Source: Thermoanaerobaculia bacterium (GTDB lineage Bacteria; Acidobacteriota; Thermoanaerobaculia; Multivoradales; JAHEKO01). From it: a stretch of 64,000 bases of DNA. The notes under the pieces are model-generated. The model saw nothing but the letters and a program-made list of their open reading frames with translations. It searched no databases and was not told where the DNA came from. The stretch spans positions 1 through 64,000 of the forward strand of contig CAMYOG010000046.1 of the NCBI GenBank assembly GCA_947259925.1. The letters are read 5' to 3'. Positions 17,007 through 25,471 of the stretch are shown piece after piece; position 1 is the stretch's first letter; each line of letters starts with the position of its first letter. A program made the position numbers and the translations under genes.

Positions 17007-18022
17007 CGCGCCACCTTCGCCAGCAGCTTCTGGTAGTCGAAGCCCATCGCCGAACGGACCTGGTCGAGGGTCTCCTGGGCGCGCTCGCGCGCCTTGCGCG
17101 AGCCTTCCCCCACGATGTCGAGCAGCGTGTCGCGGTCGGCGATCAGGGCCTCGCGCCGCTCGCGGATCGGTGTCAGGTACTCGATCAGCCGGTCGGCGAT
17201 CAGCTTCTTGTCGTCGACACAGCCGATCTGAGCCAGGCGGCACTCGCGCGCCACCTTCTCCTGGAGCTCGGGCGGCGACACCAGCCGGTGGAAATCGTAC
17301 AGGTTGCACGACTCCGGGTGACCGGGGTCCGTGCGACGGATCCGGGTCGGATCGGTGAACATCGAGCTCGCCTTGCGGCGAATCTCCTCCTCGGAGTCGC
17401 AGAGCTGGATCGAGTTGCCGTACGATTTGGACATCTTGCGACCGTCGAGGCCCGGCACCTTGGGCGTCGGCGTGAACAGCGCCTTCGGCTCGGGGAAGAC
17501 CTCGCCGTAGAAGCGGTTGAATTTGCGCGTGATCTCGCGGCTCAGCTCCAGGTGACTCGCCTGGTCCTCCCCCACCGGCACGAGATGGGCGCGATAGAGC
17601 AGGATGTCGCCGGTCTGGAGGACCGGGTAGCCGAGAAAGCCGTAGGTCGAGAGGTCCTTGTTCTGGATCTCCCGGATCTGCTCCTTGTAGGTCGGGACGC
17701 GCTCGAGCATGCCGAGCGGCGTGATCATCGACAGCAGCAGGTGCAGCTCGGCGTGCTCGGGCACCATCGACTGTACAAAGATCACCGAGCGCTCCGGGTC
17801 GAGGCCGGCGGCGATGAAGTCGGCGATCACGTGCAGCGTGTTCTCCGCGATCTCGCCGGTGTCGGCGTAGTCGGTGGTCAACGCGTGCCAGTCGGCGGCG
17901 AAGTAGAAGCACTCATACCGGTCCTGCAAGCCGACCCAGTTCTTGACGGCTCCGAAGTAGTTGCCGAGGTGCAGCGGTCCGGTCGACCGCATACCCGAGA
18001 GCACAACCGCTTTCTGCGACAC
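17003..18022 (-). CDS. trpS: Tryptophanyl-tRNA synthetase
   Basis: A 339-residue class I synthetase that charges tRNA with tryptophan. It has the HIGH-type motif GPLHLGNYFGAV, the KMSKS motif GRKMSKSYGNS and the family block YFAADWHALTT. Length and start (MSQKAVVLSGMRSTG) are typical. It leads the scpA-scpB-rluB run and overlaps scpA by 4 bases, a common layout downstream of a site-2 protease gene. Confidence 0.96.
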   Translation of the reverse strand: MSQKAVVLSGMRSTGPLHLGNYFGAVKNWVGLQDRYECFYFAADWHALTTDYADTGEIAENTLHVIADFIAAGLDPERSVIFVQSMVPEHAELHLLLSMITPLGMLERVPTYKEQIREIQNKDLSTYGFLGYPVLQTGDILLYRAHLVPVGEDQASHLELSREITRKFNRFYGEVFPEPKALFTPTPKVPGLDGRKMSKSYGNSIQLCDSEEEIRRKASSMFTDPTRIRRTDPGHPESCNLYDFHRLVSPPELQEKVARECRLAQIGCVDDKKLIADRLIEYLTPIRERREALIADRDTLLDIVGEGSRKARERAQETLDQVRSAMGFDYQKLLAKVAR

Positions 18023-18044
18023 GTTGACTCCTGATGGACTATGA

Positions 18045-18749
18045 CTACGAGTTGATGATGATGGACAGTAGGGCGAAGATCGGCAGGACCAGGAACTTCA
18101 AGAGGTCCAGGAACGCCAGAGCGAGCACAATCATAAAGCCGAATGGCCGAATCGCGGCATATCGATAGGCGAGCCGTGGCGGCAGCATCTGGAGCAGGAT
18201 CTGCCCACCGTCGAGCGGCGGCACCGGAATCAGGTTGAAGATCCCGAGAAACGCGTTGAGGAACGCACCGAACACCAGGGTGAACATGATCGGGAAGTGC
18301 GCCGACTCGGAGGCGAGCTCGAGGTTGCCGAGCAGACTGGCGTGGGCCGCCGCGCGCGCGTCGGCGCCGAGTACCCGGACCGCGACCGCCAGCACCACCA
18401 TCAGGATCGCGGCGATCAGCAGGTTGGACGCCGGCCCGGCGAGCGTCACCAGCATGTGATGGCGCTGGGGATCGCGCAGCTTGCGCACGTCGACCGGTGT
18501 CGGCTTGGCCCAGCCGAAGACCGGCGCGCGGGCGATCAGCAGGAGGAATGGCAGTAGTAGCGTGCCGACCGGGTCGATGTGCCGGATCGGATTGAGCGAG
18601 ATGCGCCCCAGCTTCGCGGCCGTGTCGTCGCCGCAGAGCGCCGCCGTCCAGGCGTGCGCCGACTCGTGCACCGAGATCGCCAGCAACAGGATCAGGAACT
18701 GCATCCCGCCGCTGAAGATGAGGTTCTGATCTATCGGATCACCCCCCAC
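18045..18749 (-). CDS. Site-2 protease family (M50) membrane protein
   Basis: A 234-residue intramembrane metalloprotease with about five or six membrane helices. The zinc motif HESAHAW is in the first helix and the third ligand is in NLIPVPPLDGGQIL. This short form lacks PDZ or CBS domains. Members are often found beside trpS and scpA. It may release membrane-tethered regulators, but no substrate is evident. The GTG start at 18749 overlaps the preceding gene by 11 bases. Confidence 0.88.
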   Translation of the reverse strand: MGGDPIDQNLIFSGGMQFLILLLAISVHESAHAWTAALCGDDTAAKLGRISLNPIRHIDPVGTLLLPFLLLIARAPVFGWAKPTPVDVRKLRDPQRHHMLVTLAGPASNLLIAAILMVVLAVAVRVLGADARAAAHASLLGNLELASESAHFPIMFTLVFGAFLNAFLGIFNLIPVPPLDGGQILLQMLPPRLAYRYAAIRPFGFMIVLALAFLDLLKFLVLPIFALLSIIINS

Positions 18750-19293
18750 GCCCTCGATCCCCCTGCTCCCCTGCGGGCGGGAGAGACTCGCCCTCGCCCG
18801 GCGCCGGCTGAGTGGATCCGGGAGAAGCGATCAGTCCAGAGATCTGGGCCATCAGGTCGGAGTTGCGGCCGAGGACCCGCTGCTCGATCCAGAGGGTGCG
18901 GATCTGCGCCAGGATGGTGAGGATGTAGAGCGACAGGTGGACGAAGGCCGGGATCACCCGGGTGTGAACGCCCGCCCCGACGATGAACGCCGCCATCGCC
19001 AGTCCCATCGCCAACATCATCCAGGGGTACGACTCGTTCTTGAAGTCCTTGGTCAGCTGGACGAAGTGGGGGTCGAGGTCGTGCTCGGCGACCGCGACCT
19101 TGATCGCCTTCCCGGTCCCGATCAGATAGAACATGATCCAGCAGTGAGAAAACAGCAGCAGGAGCGCCGAGGCGACGCCGAACAGGATGTGGAACGAGAG
19201 AGACTCGTCCGGCAGCAGCCTGAGTCCGACGATACCGTTGGCGACGAACCCAGCCGTCGACATCCAGCCGATGATCAACAGGGCCCTGCCCAT
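18739..19293 (-). CDS. Four-helix integral membrane protein
   Basis: A 184-residue protein with about four hydrophobic segments between residues 3 and 140 and a disordered Pro/Gly-rich tail. The ATG at 19291-19293 shares one base with the glycosyltransferase stop (TGATG), so translation is probably coupled. A histidine in SHCWIMFYLIGTGKAIK and another in VHTRVIPAFVHLSLYI could hold a metal or haem, but I do not recognise the family. Confidence 0.7.
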   Translation of the reverse strand: MGRALLIIGWMSTAGFVANGIVGLRLLPDESLSFHILFGVASALLLLFSHCWIMFYLIGTGKAIKVAVAEHDLDPHFVQLTKDFKNESYPWMMLAMGLAMAAFIVGAGVHTRVIPAFVHLSLYILTILAQIRTLWIEQRVLGRNSDLMAQISGLIASPGSTQPAPGEGESLPPAGEQGDRGRGG

Positions 19294-20444
19294 CAGGTGA
19301 TCCCCTCCAGCTCGGGGGCGACTCCGAACACCGTCTCGGCCCAGGTCGCCGCGGCGACTGGCGGCCGGTACAGCTCGTCGACCCGGCGCCGGCCACCGGC
19401 GCCCCGACGTGCCGCTTCCTCCGGATCGTCGAACGCGGCACCGAGCGCCTCGATCAGTCCGGCGGCATCCTCGGGCGGCACCAGCCAGCCGGTCTCGCCG
19501 TCGACGACGACCTCCGGGATCCCGGAGACCGCGCTCGCGATTACCGGCACACCCGCATCCATCGCCTCGAGCACCACCAGCGGCATCCCCTCGTAGATCG
19601 ACGGCACGACCAGGGCCCGGGAGCGGGCGAGAAGTGCCCGCACCTCGGACGCCGAGCGCCGGCCGAGGAAGCGCACCTGCTCGTCGAGACCGAGCTCGGA
19701 GGCGCGCTGGCGCAGATACGGTCCGTGCTCGCCGTCGCCGGCGATCCAGAGCTCGAGCCGGCGGTCGCCCATTCCCGCCAGCGCCTGCAGGAGGACCTCG
19801 ACGCCCTTGCGGATGCGCAGCCGGCCGACGAACAGGAAGAAGCCGTCGCCGGCGTCGCCGCCCGCATCCGCCGGCGCCACCTCGAGCCCGCCGGTGACGT
19901 TCGGCAGCACCTCGATCTCGTCGACCTGGTAGTCGCGCGCGACCTCCGACGCGGTCCGCCGGCTCGGCGTCAGAACCAGATCGGCCACCCACGCGGTCAG
20001 ACAGCCGAGCACGACCTGGAGCGGCGCCTTGAGCCACTTGAAGCGCCGCTCGACGCCACCCGGCCGGCCGACGATCTCACCCGCCGCCCGCAGCGGCCGA
20101 ACCGCCCGGATCTCTTCGACGTAGCTGACCTGGAGGAGGGCAACGAGGAGCGCTCGCGGCCGGGTCGCAGTGCCGAGGATCGCGGCCGCGAACGCGGCCA
20201 GCGCGCCGTCCGACTCGTGGACCTGGACCACGTGCGGCCGGAACCTGCGCCAGCGCCGGAGGAAGGCGGGCAGCACCATCACCGGAAAGAGCACCTTGGG
20301 GCCCCGCGCCCCGCCCTCGCCCCGGCCGAGCACCTCGACCTCGTGACCGAGCTCGCGCAGCCCCGCGGCGAGCTGCAGCACCTGCTCGCCGACGCCGGAG
20401 ATGTCGGTAGGCGGCAGAGTATTGGCAACCAGCAGAATCCGCAT
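19293..20444 (-). CDS. Glycosyltransferase family 4
   Basis: A 383-residue GT-B glycosyltransferase. It starts MRILLVANTLPPTDISGVGE, with a first strand and acceptor loop, and has the C-terminal donor-binding signature EGMPLVVLEAMDAGVPVIAS. FLFVGRLRIRKGVEVLLQAL marks the start of the second domain. It is followed by a membrane protein overlapping by one base and preceded by recG after 9 bases. The sugar and acceptor are unknown. Confidence 0.88.
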   Translation of the reverse strand: MRILLVANTLPPTDISGVGEQVLQLAAGLRELGHEVEVLGRGEGGARGPKVLFPVMVLPAFLRRWRRFRPHVVQVHESDGALAAFAAAILGTATRPRALLVALLQVSYVEEIRAVRPLRAAGEIVGRPGGVERRFKWLKAPLQVVLGCLTAWVADLVLTPSRRTASEVARDYQVDEIEVLPNVTGGLEVAPADAGGDAGDGFFLFVGRLRIRKGVEVLLQALAGMGDRRLELWIAGDGEHGPYLRQRASELGLDEQVRFLGRRSASEVRALLARSRALVVPSIYEGMPLVVLEAMDAGVPVIASAVSGIPEVVVDGETGWLVPPEDAAGLIEALGAAFDDPEEAARRGAGGRRRVDELYRPPVAAATWAETVFGVAPELEGIT

Positions 20445-20453
20445 GATCCTCGG

Positions 20454-22529
20454 TTACCCTCCCTGCAGGCGGTCCCGCCGGTCGTCGATCCGGCGCCAGA
20501 GCGACGGCGGCACCTCCGAGCCCTGGCGCAGCAGCTCGCGCGCGTCCTGCCGGGCGCTGGCGAGCAGGCGCTGATCCCGCACCAGGTCGGCGAGCCGAAA
20601 GAGCGGTGCGCCCGACTGCCGGGTGCCGAGCAGGTCGCCCGGTCCGCGGATCTCGAGATCCGCCTCGGCGATCACAAAGCCATCGGTCGAGTCGCAGAAC
20701 GCGCGCAGGCGCCGCTCGGCGTCGTCCGAGGTGTTGCCGTGGAGCACGACGCAGTGCGACGGTTCGCTCCCCCGCCCAACCCGACCGCGCAGCTGATGGA
20801 GCTGCGACAGTCCGAAGCGCTCCCCGCTCTCGACGATCATGACGTCCGCGCGCCGGACGTCGAGGCCGACCTCGACCACGGTCGTGGCGATCAGAACGCG
20901 GATCTCGCCTGCATCGAAGTCGGCGAGGATCCGCGCCCGCTCGTCGGCGGGCGTGCGACCGTGAAGGATCGCCGGTGAGTGCGGCGCCAGCCGCCTCCGG
21001 AGCTCTTCGCCCAGGTGCGCGATCGAGCCGGCCTCCACCCGATCGCTCTCCTCGATCAGCGGTAGGACGACGTACGCTTGCGAGCCCTGCGCGAGCCGCC
21101 GGTCGAGCCATTCGTAGACCTTGTCGCGCCGCTCCGCCGTCACCACGCGGGTCTCGACCGGCTGGCGCCCGGGCGGCATCTCGTCGATCACCGACAGATC
21201 GAGATCGCCGTACAGGGTCAGGGTCAGCGAGCGCGGAATCGGGGTCGCGGTCATCACCAGGAGGTCGGGGCACGTGCCCTTCCCTTCGAGGGCGCGCCGC
21301 TGCGACACCCCGAAGCGATGTTGCTCGTCCACCACCACCAGCCCGAGCCGGTCGAACTCGACGCTCTCCTGAATCAGTGCGTGGGTGCCGACCACGATCT
21401 GCGCCTCGCCGCTCGCCACCCGCTGGCGGACCGCGCCGGCGTTCGCCGAGGAGCCGGTCAGCAGGACCACCCGGTAATCCGCAAGCAGCCCGCTCAGATT
21501 CCGGAAGTGCTGCTCGGCCAGGATCTCGGTCGGCACCATCAGGGCCGCCTGCAGTCCGCTCTCGGCAGCCGCGGCCAGCGCCAGCGCCGCGACGATCGTC
21601 TTGCCGCTGCCGACGTCGCCCTGCAGCAAACGCAGCATCGGCCGCTCGTCGGCGAGGTCGTCGAAGATCTCGCCGGCACACCGGAGCTGCGCCTCGGTCA
21701 GCCGGAACGGCGGCAGGCTGTCGAGCAAGCCGTCCAGGCGCTCGCGATCCGGATAGCCATGCTCCTTCGCCCGGCCGCGGACGTCGGCCCGCGACACTCC
21801 GAGCTCGACCTGCTGATCGAGAAACTCACCGTAGATCAGCCGCCGGTGGGCTTCGCTCCGGCGCGCGTTCAGCGCCTCGACGTCGACCTCGTCGCCGGGC
21901 AGATGGAGAGCGAGCAGAGCCTGGCCGAGCCGCGGTAGCCGATGCTTCTCCCGCAAGGCTGGCGGAAGATACTCGGGGACGGCGTCCGGAAGGGCGACCC
22001 GATCGAGCACCTGGCGCATCAGGCCGCGCAGGGTCGAGGCGCCAAGGCCGGCCACCGACGGATAGACCGGTACCACGCCACGGGTGACCGCCGCCAACTC
22101 GGGCCGCTCGCAGGTGGCGTTCAGCAGCTCCCAGCTCTCGCCGCGCTGACGGACCTCGCCGTGCAGCAGGTAATCGATCCCCTCCTCCACCTGGTTCATC
22201 AGGTACGGCCGGTTGAACCAGACCACCGCGATGTCGCCGCTGTCGTCCTCGAGCCGCCCGCGCACCAGCGAGAAGTTGCGCCGGCGCACCCGCACCCGCT
22301 TGAGCCCGGTCAGCCGACCCCGGACGGTGTAGTGCCCGGGGGCGGTCAGCTCGGCGACCCGTGCCAGCGACCGGCGGTCTTCGTACCTGTAGGGCAGATG
22401 GAAGAGCAGATCCTCGACCGTGTGATAGCCGCGCTCGGCCAGGGCGGTCGAGCGCGCCGGTCCGACGCCGCGCAGGGCCAGAAGAGGGGTGCCCAGGTCC
22501 AGCGGCTGCTCACCGCCGGCCGGAGTCAT
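20454..22529 (-). CDS. recG: ATP-dependent DNA helicase RecG
   Basis: A 691-residue branch-migration helicase that reverses stalled forks. An N-terminal helix-hairpin-like segment (LLALRGVGPARSTALAERGY) and OB-fold wedge domain lead into the two helicase lobes, with Walker A LQGDVGSGKT, box II VVDEQHRFG and motif VI QLRGRVGRGSEPS. The C-terminal RecG region (GPGDLLGTRQSGAP) is complete. It overlaps the CNB-FHA gene by 20 bases. Confidence 0.95.
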   Translation of the reverse strand: MTPAGGEQPLDLGTPLLALRGVGPARSTALAERGYHTVEDLLFHLPYRYEDRRSLARVAELTAPGHYTVRGRLTGLKRVRVRRRNFSLVRGRLEDDSGDIAVVWFNRPYLMNQVEEGIDYLLHGEVRQRGESWELLNATCERPELAAVTRGVVPVYPSVAGLGASTLRGLMRQVLDRVALPDAVPEYLPPALREKHRLPRLGQALLALHLPGDEVDVEALNARRSEAHRRLIYGEFLDQQVELGVSRADVRGRAKEHGYPDRERLDGLLDSLPPFRLTEAQLRCAGEIFDDLADERPMLRLLQGDVGSGKTIVAALALAAAAESGLQAALMVPTEILAEQHFRNLSGLLADYRVVLLTGSSANAGAVRQRVASGEAQIVVGTHALIQESVEFDRLGLVVVDEQHRFGVSQRRALEGKGTCPDLLVMTATPIPRSLTLTLYGDLDLSVIDEMPPGRQPVETRVVTAERRDKVYEWLDRRLAQGSQAYVVLPLIEESDRVEAGSIAHLGEELRRRLAPHSPAILHGRTPADERARILADFDAGEIRVLIATTVVEVGLDVRRADVMIVESGERFGLSQLHQLRGRVGRGSEPSHCVVLHGNTSDDAERRLRAFCDSTDGFVIAEADLEIRGPGDLLGTRQSGAPLFRLADLVRDQRLLASARQDARELLRQGSEVPPSLWRRIDDRRDRLQGG

Positions 22530-23265
22530 CCGCCAGCACCAGTTCGACCAGTCCGAACCGCAGCTCGTCCCCGGGCGCCACCCGCAGCGGCTGACCCGCC
22601 TCGAGGCGGACTCCGTTCACGAACGTGCCGTTGATCGTGCCGATCTCCTCGACCAGATGAAAGGCGCCGTCCTCGAAATAGACCTTGGCGTGCCGGCGGC
22701 TGCTCGAGCGGTCGGGGTCGACCGGTGTCAGATCGATGTCGGGCTGCTGGCCGGTGACCGGGTCGCCCCGGCCGATCATCGTCTCGCCGGCGTTCTTGAG
22801 CGCGAAGCGGGCACGACTCGCCAGATGGACCAGGCTGTGGGCTCCGGACGGCAGCTCGGTCGGCTCGGGGGGTGGCGGCGCCGCCTCGGCGAGAGTGCGC
22901 AGCTGCTCGTCGGTCTCCCGCAAGCGGTTCGAGAGCTTGCGCATGATCCGGATGGCGATTTCCGGGTCCTGGCGCAACAGCTTGTCGAAGGCGCCGGCAT
23001 CGACCCGCACCAGCTTCACCTGGGTCAACGCCCTGGCCGACGCCAGCCGTGGCAGATCCTCGAGCAGCGACATTTCACCGAAGAAGTCACCTTTCTCGAG
23101 CTTGGCGAGGTGCTCTCGGCCGCCTCCCTCGTGCACGATCTCGACCGCCCCCTCGTGGACGATGAACATGTCGGTGCCGAACTCGCCCTGCGAGAAGATC
23201 TTCTCGCCGGCCTGGTACTCGACCAGGAAGCGAGCGGCGGAGGGCTTGTCGCTGCCGGAACCCAT
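22510..23265 (-). CDS. Cyclic nucleotide-binding and FHA domain protein
   Basis: A 251-residue soluble signalling protein. Residues 15-125 form a cyclic nucleotide-binding fold (YQAGEKIFSQGEFGTDMF, LEKGDFFGEMSLLEDLPR), then a Pro-rich linker, then an FHA domain at about 150-245 with IGRGDP, SSSRRHAKV and GTINGTFVNGVRL, which binds phosphothreonine. It has no output domain, so it probably acts by binding partners. A Ser/Thr kinase of the kind seen at 61.6 kb could supply phosphothreonine, but a link is only inference. Confidence 0.88.
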   Translation of the reverse strand: MGSGSDKPSAARFLVEYQAGEKIFSQGEFGTDMFIVHEGAVEIVHEGGGREHLAKLEKGDFFGEMSLLEDLPRLASARALTQVKLVRVDAGAFDKLLRQDPEIAIRIMRKLSNRLRETDEQLRTLAEAAPPPPEPTELPSGAHSLVHLASRARFALKNAGETMIGRGDPVTGQQPDIDLTPVDPDRSSSRRHAKVYFEDGAFHLVEEIGTINGTFVNGVRLEAGQPLRVAPGDELRFGLVELVLADDSGRR

Positions 23266-23276
23266 CTCGCCTCTCT

Positions 23277-24221
23277 TCAGCCGATGACCAGGGCGCCCCG
23301 CTCGGAGTCGAGCCGGGCCTCGAGCCCGAGCGGCAGCGTCATGTTGGGCTCACAGTGGCCGCTCGCGCAGCCCACGGCGATCGGCCAATCGAAAACGCTC
23401 TCGAGTTCGTTCAGGAGCTGTCGGAGGTCGGAGGTGGACGGGTCGTGATCCGCGGGATTCGGCTCCGAAAGCCCCGTGTCAGCGGGCTGAACGCTGCCCA
23501 CAACCATCCCTCGAATCGCGCTCAGACTACCCGAGAGCCTCAACTGGGTCAACATACGGTCGAGCCTATAGAGGGGCTCGTTGACGTCCTCCCAGAACAG
23601 GATCGTGCGTGCGGTCGAGACTTGGTACTCGGTACCCAGGCCGGCGACCAGAAGGCTCAGACACCCCCCAACCAGCGGGCCCGAGACGTCGAACGGCCGG
23701 CCGCCGATCGGTTCGACCGCGATCGTCGCCGGCAGCTCACCACGGAGCGCCGCGAGCAGGGAGCCCCGCTCGGCCCGGTCCATCTCACGAGCCAGGTCGA
23801 CCGCCGCCATCGGGCCGTGAAAGGCGACCAGACCGAGTCGCTCGACGATCAGATTCAACAGAAGAGTAACGTCGGAGTAGCCGATGTAGGCGCGCGGGTG
23901 GCGCTCGAGCAGCTGCCAATCGACGCCAGGCAGGAGCCGCAGGGCGCCGTGGCCCCCGCGCGCGAAGAAGATCGCCTTGATCTCCGGATCCTCGGCCAGC
24001 CGGTGGAACTCGGCCAGCCGCTCGCGGTCGTCGCCGGCGAATAGCCCGGCCTGCGCGCTCAGGTTGGCCGCGACCACCGGCTCGAATCCGAGCTCGCGCA
24101 ACCCTGCCAGACCGCGCTCCAGAAGCTCGGGATCGACCGGGCCCGAGAGCGCCGCCACGCCGACCCGATCCCCCGGGATCACCGGCGGAGGCAGCACCGG
24201 ATGGGTTGGCTGGGTGGGCAC
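23277..24221 (-). CDS. ldcA: LD-carboxypeptidase (S66)
   Basis: A 314-residue peptidase that trims the terminal D-alanine from tetrapeptides in murein recycling. The catalytic serine is in YIGYSDVTLLLN, the glutamate in FWEDVNEPLYRLDRML and the histidine in GCASGHCEPNMTLPLG, which is the S66 Ser-Glu-His triad. Residues RGGHGALRLL match the RGGYG segment with His for Tyr. No signal peptide is present, so it is cytoplasmic, as LdcA is. Confidence 0.9.
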   Translation of the reverse strand: MPTQPTHPVLPPPVIPGDRVGVAALSGPVDPELLERGLAGLRELGFEPVVAANLSAQAGLFAGDDRERLAEFHRLAEDPEIKAIFFARGGHGALRLLPGVDWQLLERHPRAYIGYSDVTLLLNLIVERLGLVAFHGPMAAVDLAREMDRAERGSLLAALRGELPATIAVEPIGGRPFDVSGPLVGGCLSLLVAGLGTEYQVSTARTILFWEDVNEPLYRLDRMLTQLRLSGSLSAIRGMVVGSVQPADTGLSEPNPADHDPSTSDLRQLLNELESVFDWPIAVGCASGHCEPNMTLPLGLEARLDSERGALVIG

Positions 24222-24261
24222 GGGCTCGGCGGAGATCGGTGTCGGTGGCGAGATGTCAAGA

Positions 24262-24662
<401 letters not shown>

Positions 24663-24669
24663 ATCTATT

Positions 24670-25458
24670 CTACTCCTTGAGGCGTTTCAAGGCGTCGACA
24701 GCATCCGGATGGCCGGGGACGCGCTCGAGCAGGGCGAGGTACTCGCGCCGCGCCATCGGTACGTTGCCCTCGTGCTCGTAGAGCTCCGCCAGCTCGAGGC
24801 GCGACTCGTCGTCGGCGGGGTTGAGCTCGATCGCCTTGATGTAGCTCTGGATCGCCTTCCGCCGCCACTTCGGGTTTTCGTTCTCGCAGCGGGCGAGCAA
24901 GCGGTAGTACTCACCTTTCGGGACCATCCGGACGGTCGAGCGCAGCACCTCGATGGCGTTGAAGTACTCGTGCTCCTCGGCCAGCCGGCGGGCCATCTGG
25001 TAGTTGCGCTCGGCGACCTTCCTCTCCTCTTCCTTGCGCTGCTCTCCCACCGGAACCGGTCCGGAGGTGGCCGAAGCGAGGCCGATCTCGACGTGATAGG
25101 CGAGCCGGCGGGTCTCATCGCTCAGCGTCATGTAGGCAAGCGTCGCGCGCTCGAACAACAGCTCCGGCCCGGCGGCCAACCCTTCGAGCTGCAGCCGTGG
25201 AACGTGCGACGGATGGACTAGTCGCGCGATCTCGACATAGGCGTCGTAGACCTCGTCGCCGGTCGCGTCCTCGGTCAGCTCGAGGAGCTGGTAGTTGTTC
25301 AACTCCCCGACCCGGGCGAGCAGGTCGGCGAGCTGGCGCCGATGCTCTTTCGCGTCGAGCTTGATCGGACGTTCCTTCAGGCTGGCGACGATCCGATCGG
25401 AGAACTTCCGGATCAGGTCCGGATTGAGCAGGTCCTGCGCGGAAGACGGTGACGACAA
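24670..25458 (-). CDS. J-domain-like and TPR protein
   Basis: A 262-residue soluble protein. Residues 55-125 look like a DnaJ J-domain (NYQLLELTEDATGDEVYDAY, then ATLAYMTLSDETRRLAYHVE), but the HPD tripeptide needed to stimulate DnaK reads HPS (LVHPSHVPRL). Residues 150-260 contain about three tetratricopeptide repeats (AIQSYIKAIELNPADDESR, NVPMARREYLALLERVPGHP). It probably acts as a scaffold rather than a true co-chaperone. It lies between rnpB and uvrC. Confidence 0.8.
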   Translation of the reverse strand: MSSPSSAQDLLNPDLIRKFSDRIVASLKERPIKLDAKEHRRQLADLLARVGELNNYQLLELTEDATGDEVYDAYVEIARLVHPSHVPRLQLEGLAAGPELLFERATLAYMTLSDETRRLAYHVEIGLASATSGPVPVGEQRKEEERKVAERNYQMARRLAEEHEYFNAIEVLRSTVRMVPKGEYYRLLARCENENPKWRRKAIQSYIKAIELNPADDESRLELAELYEHEGNVPMARREYLALLERVPGHPDAVDALKRLKE

Positions 25459-25471
25459 GGCGGTGGCTATC

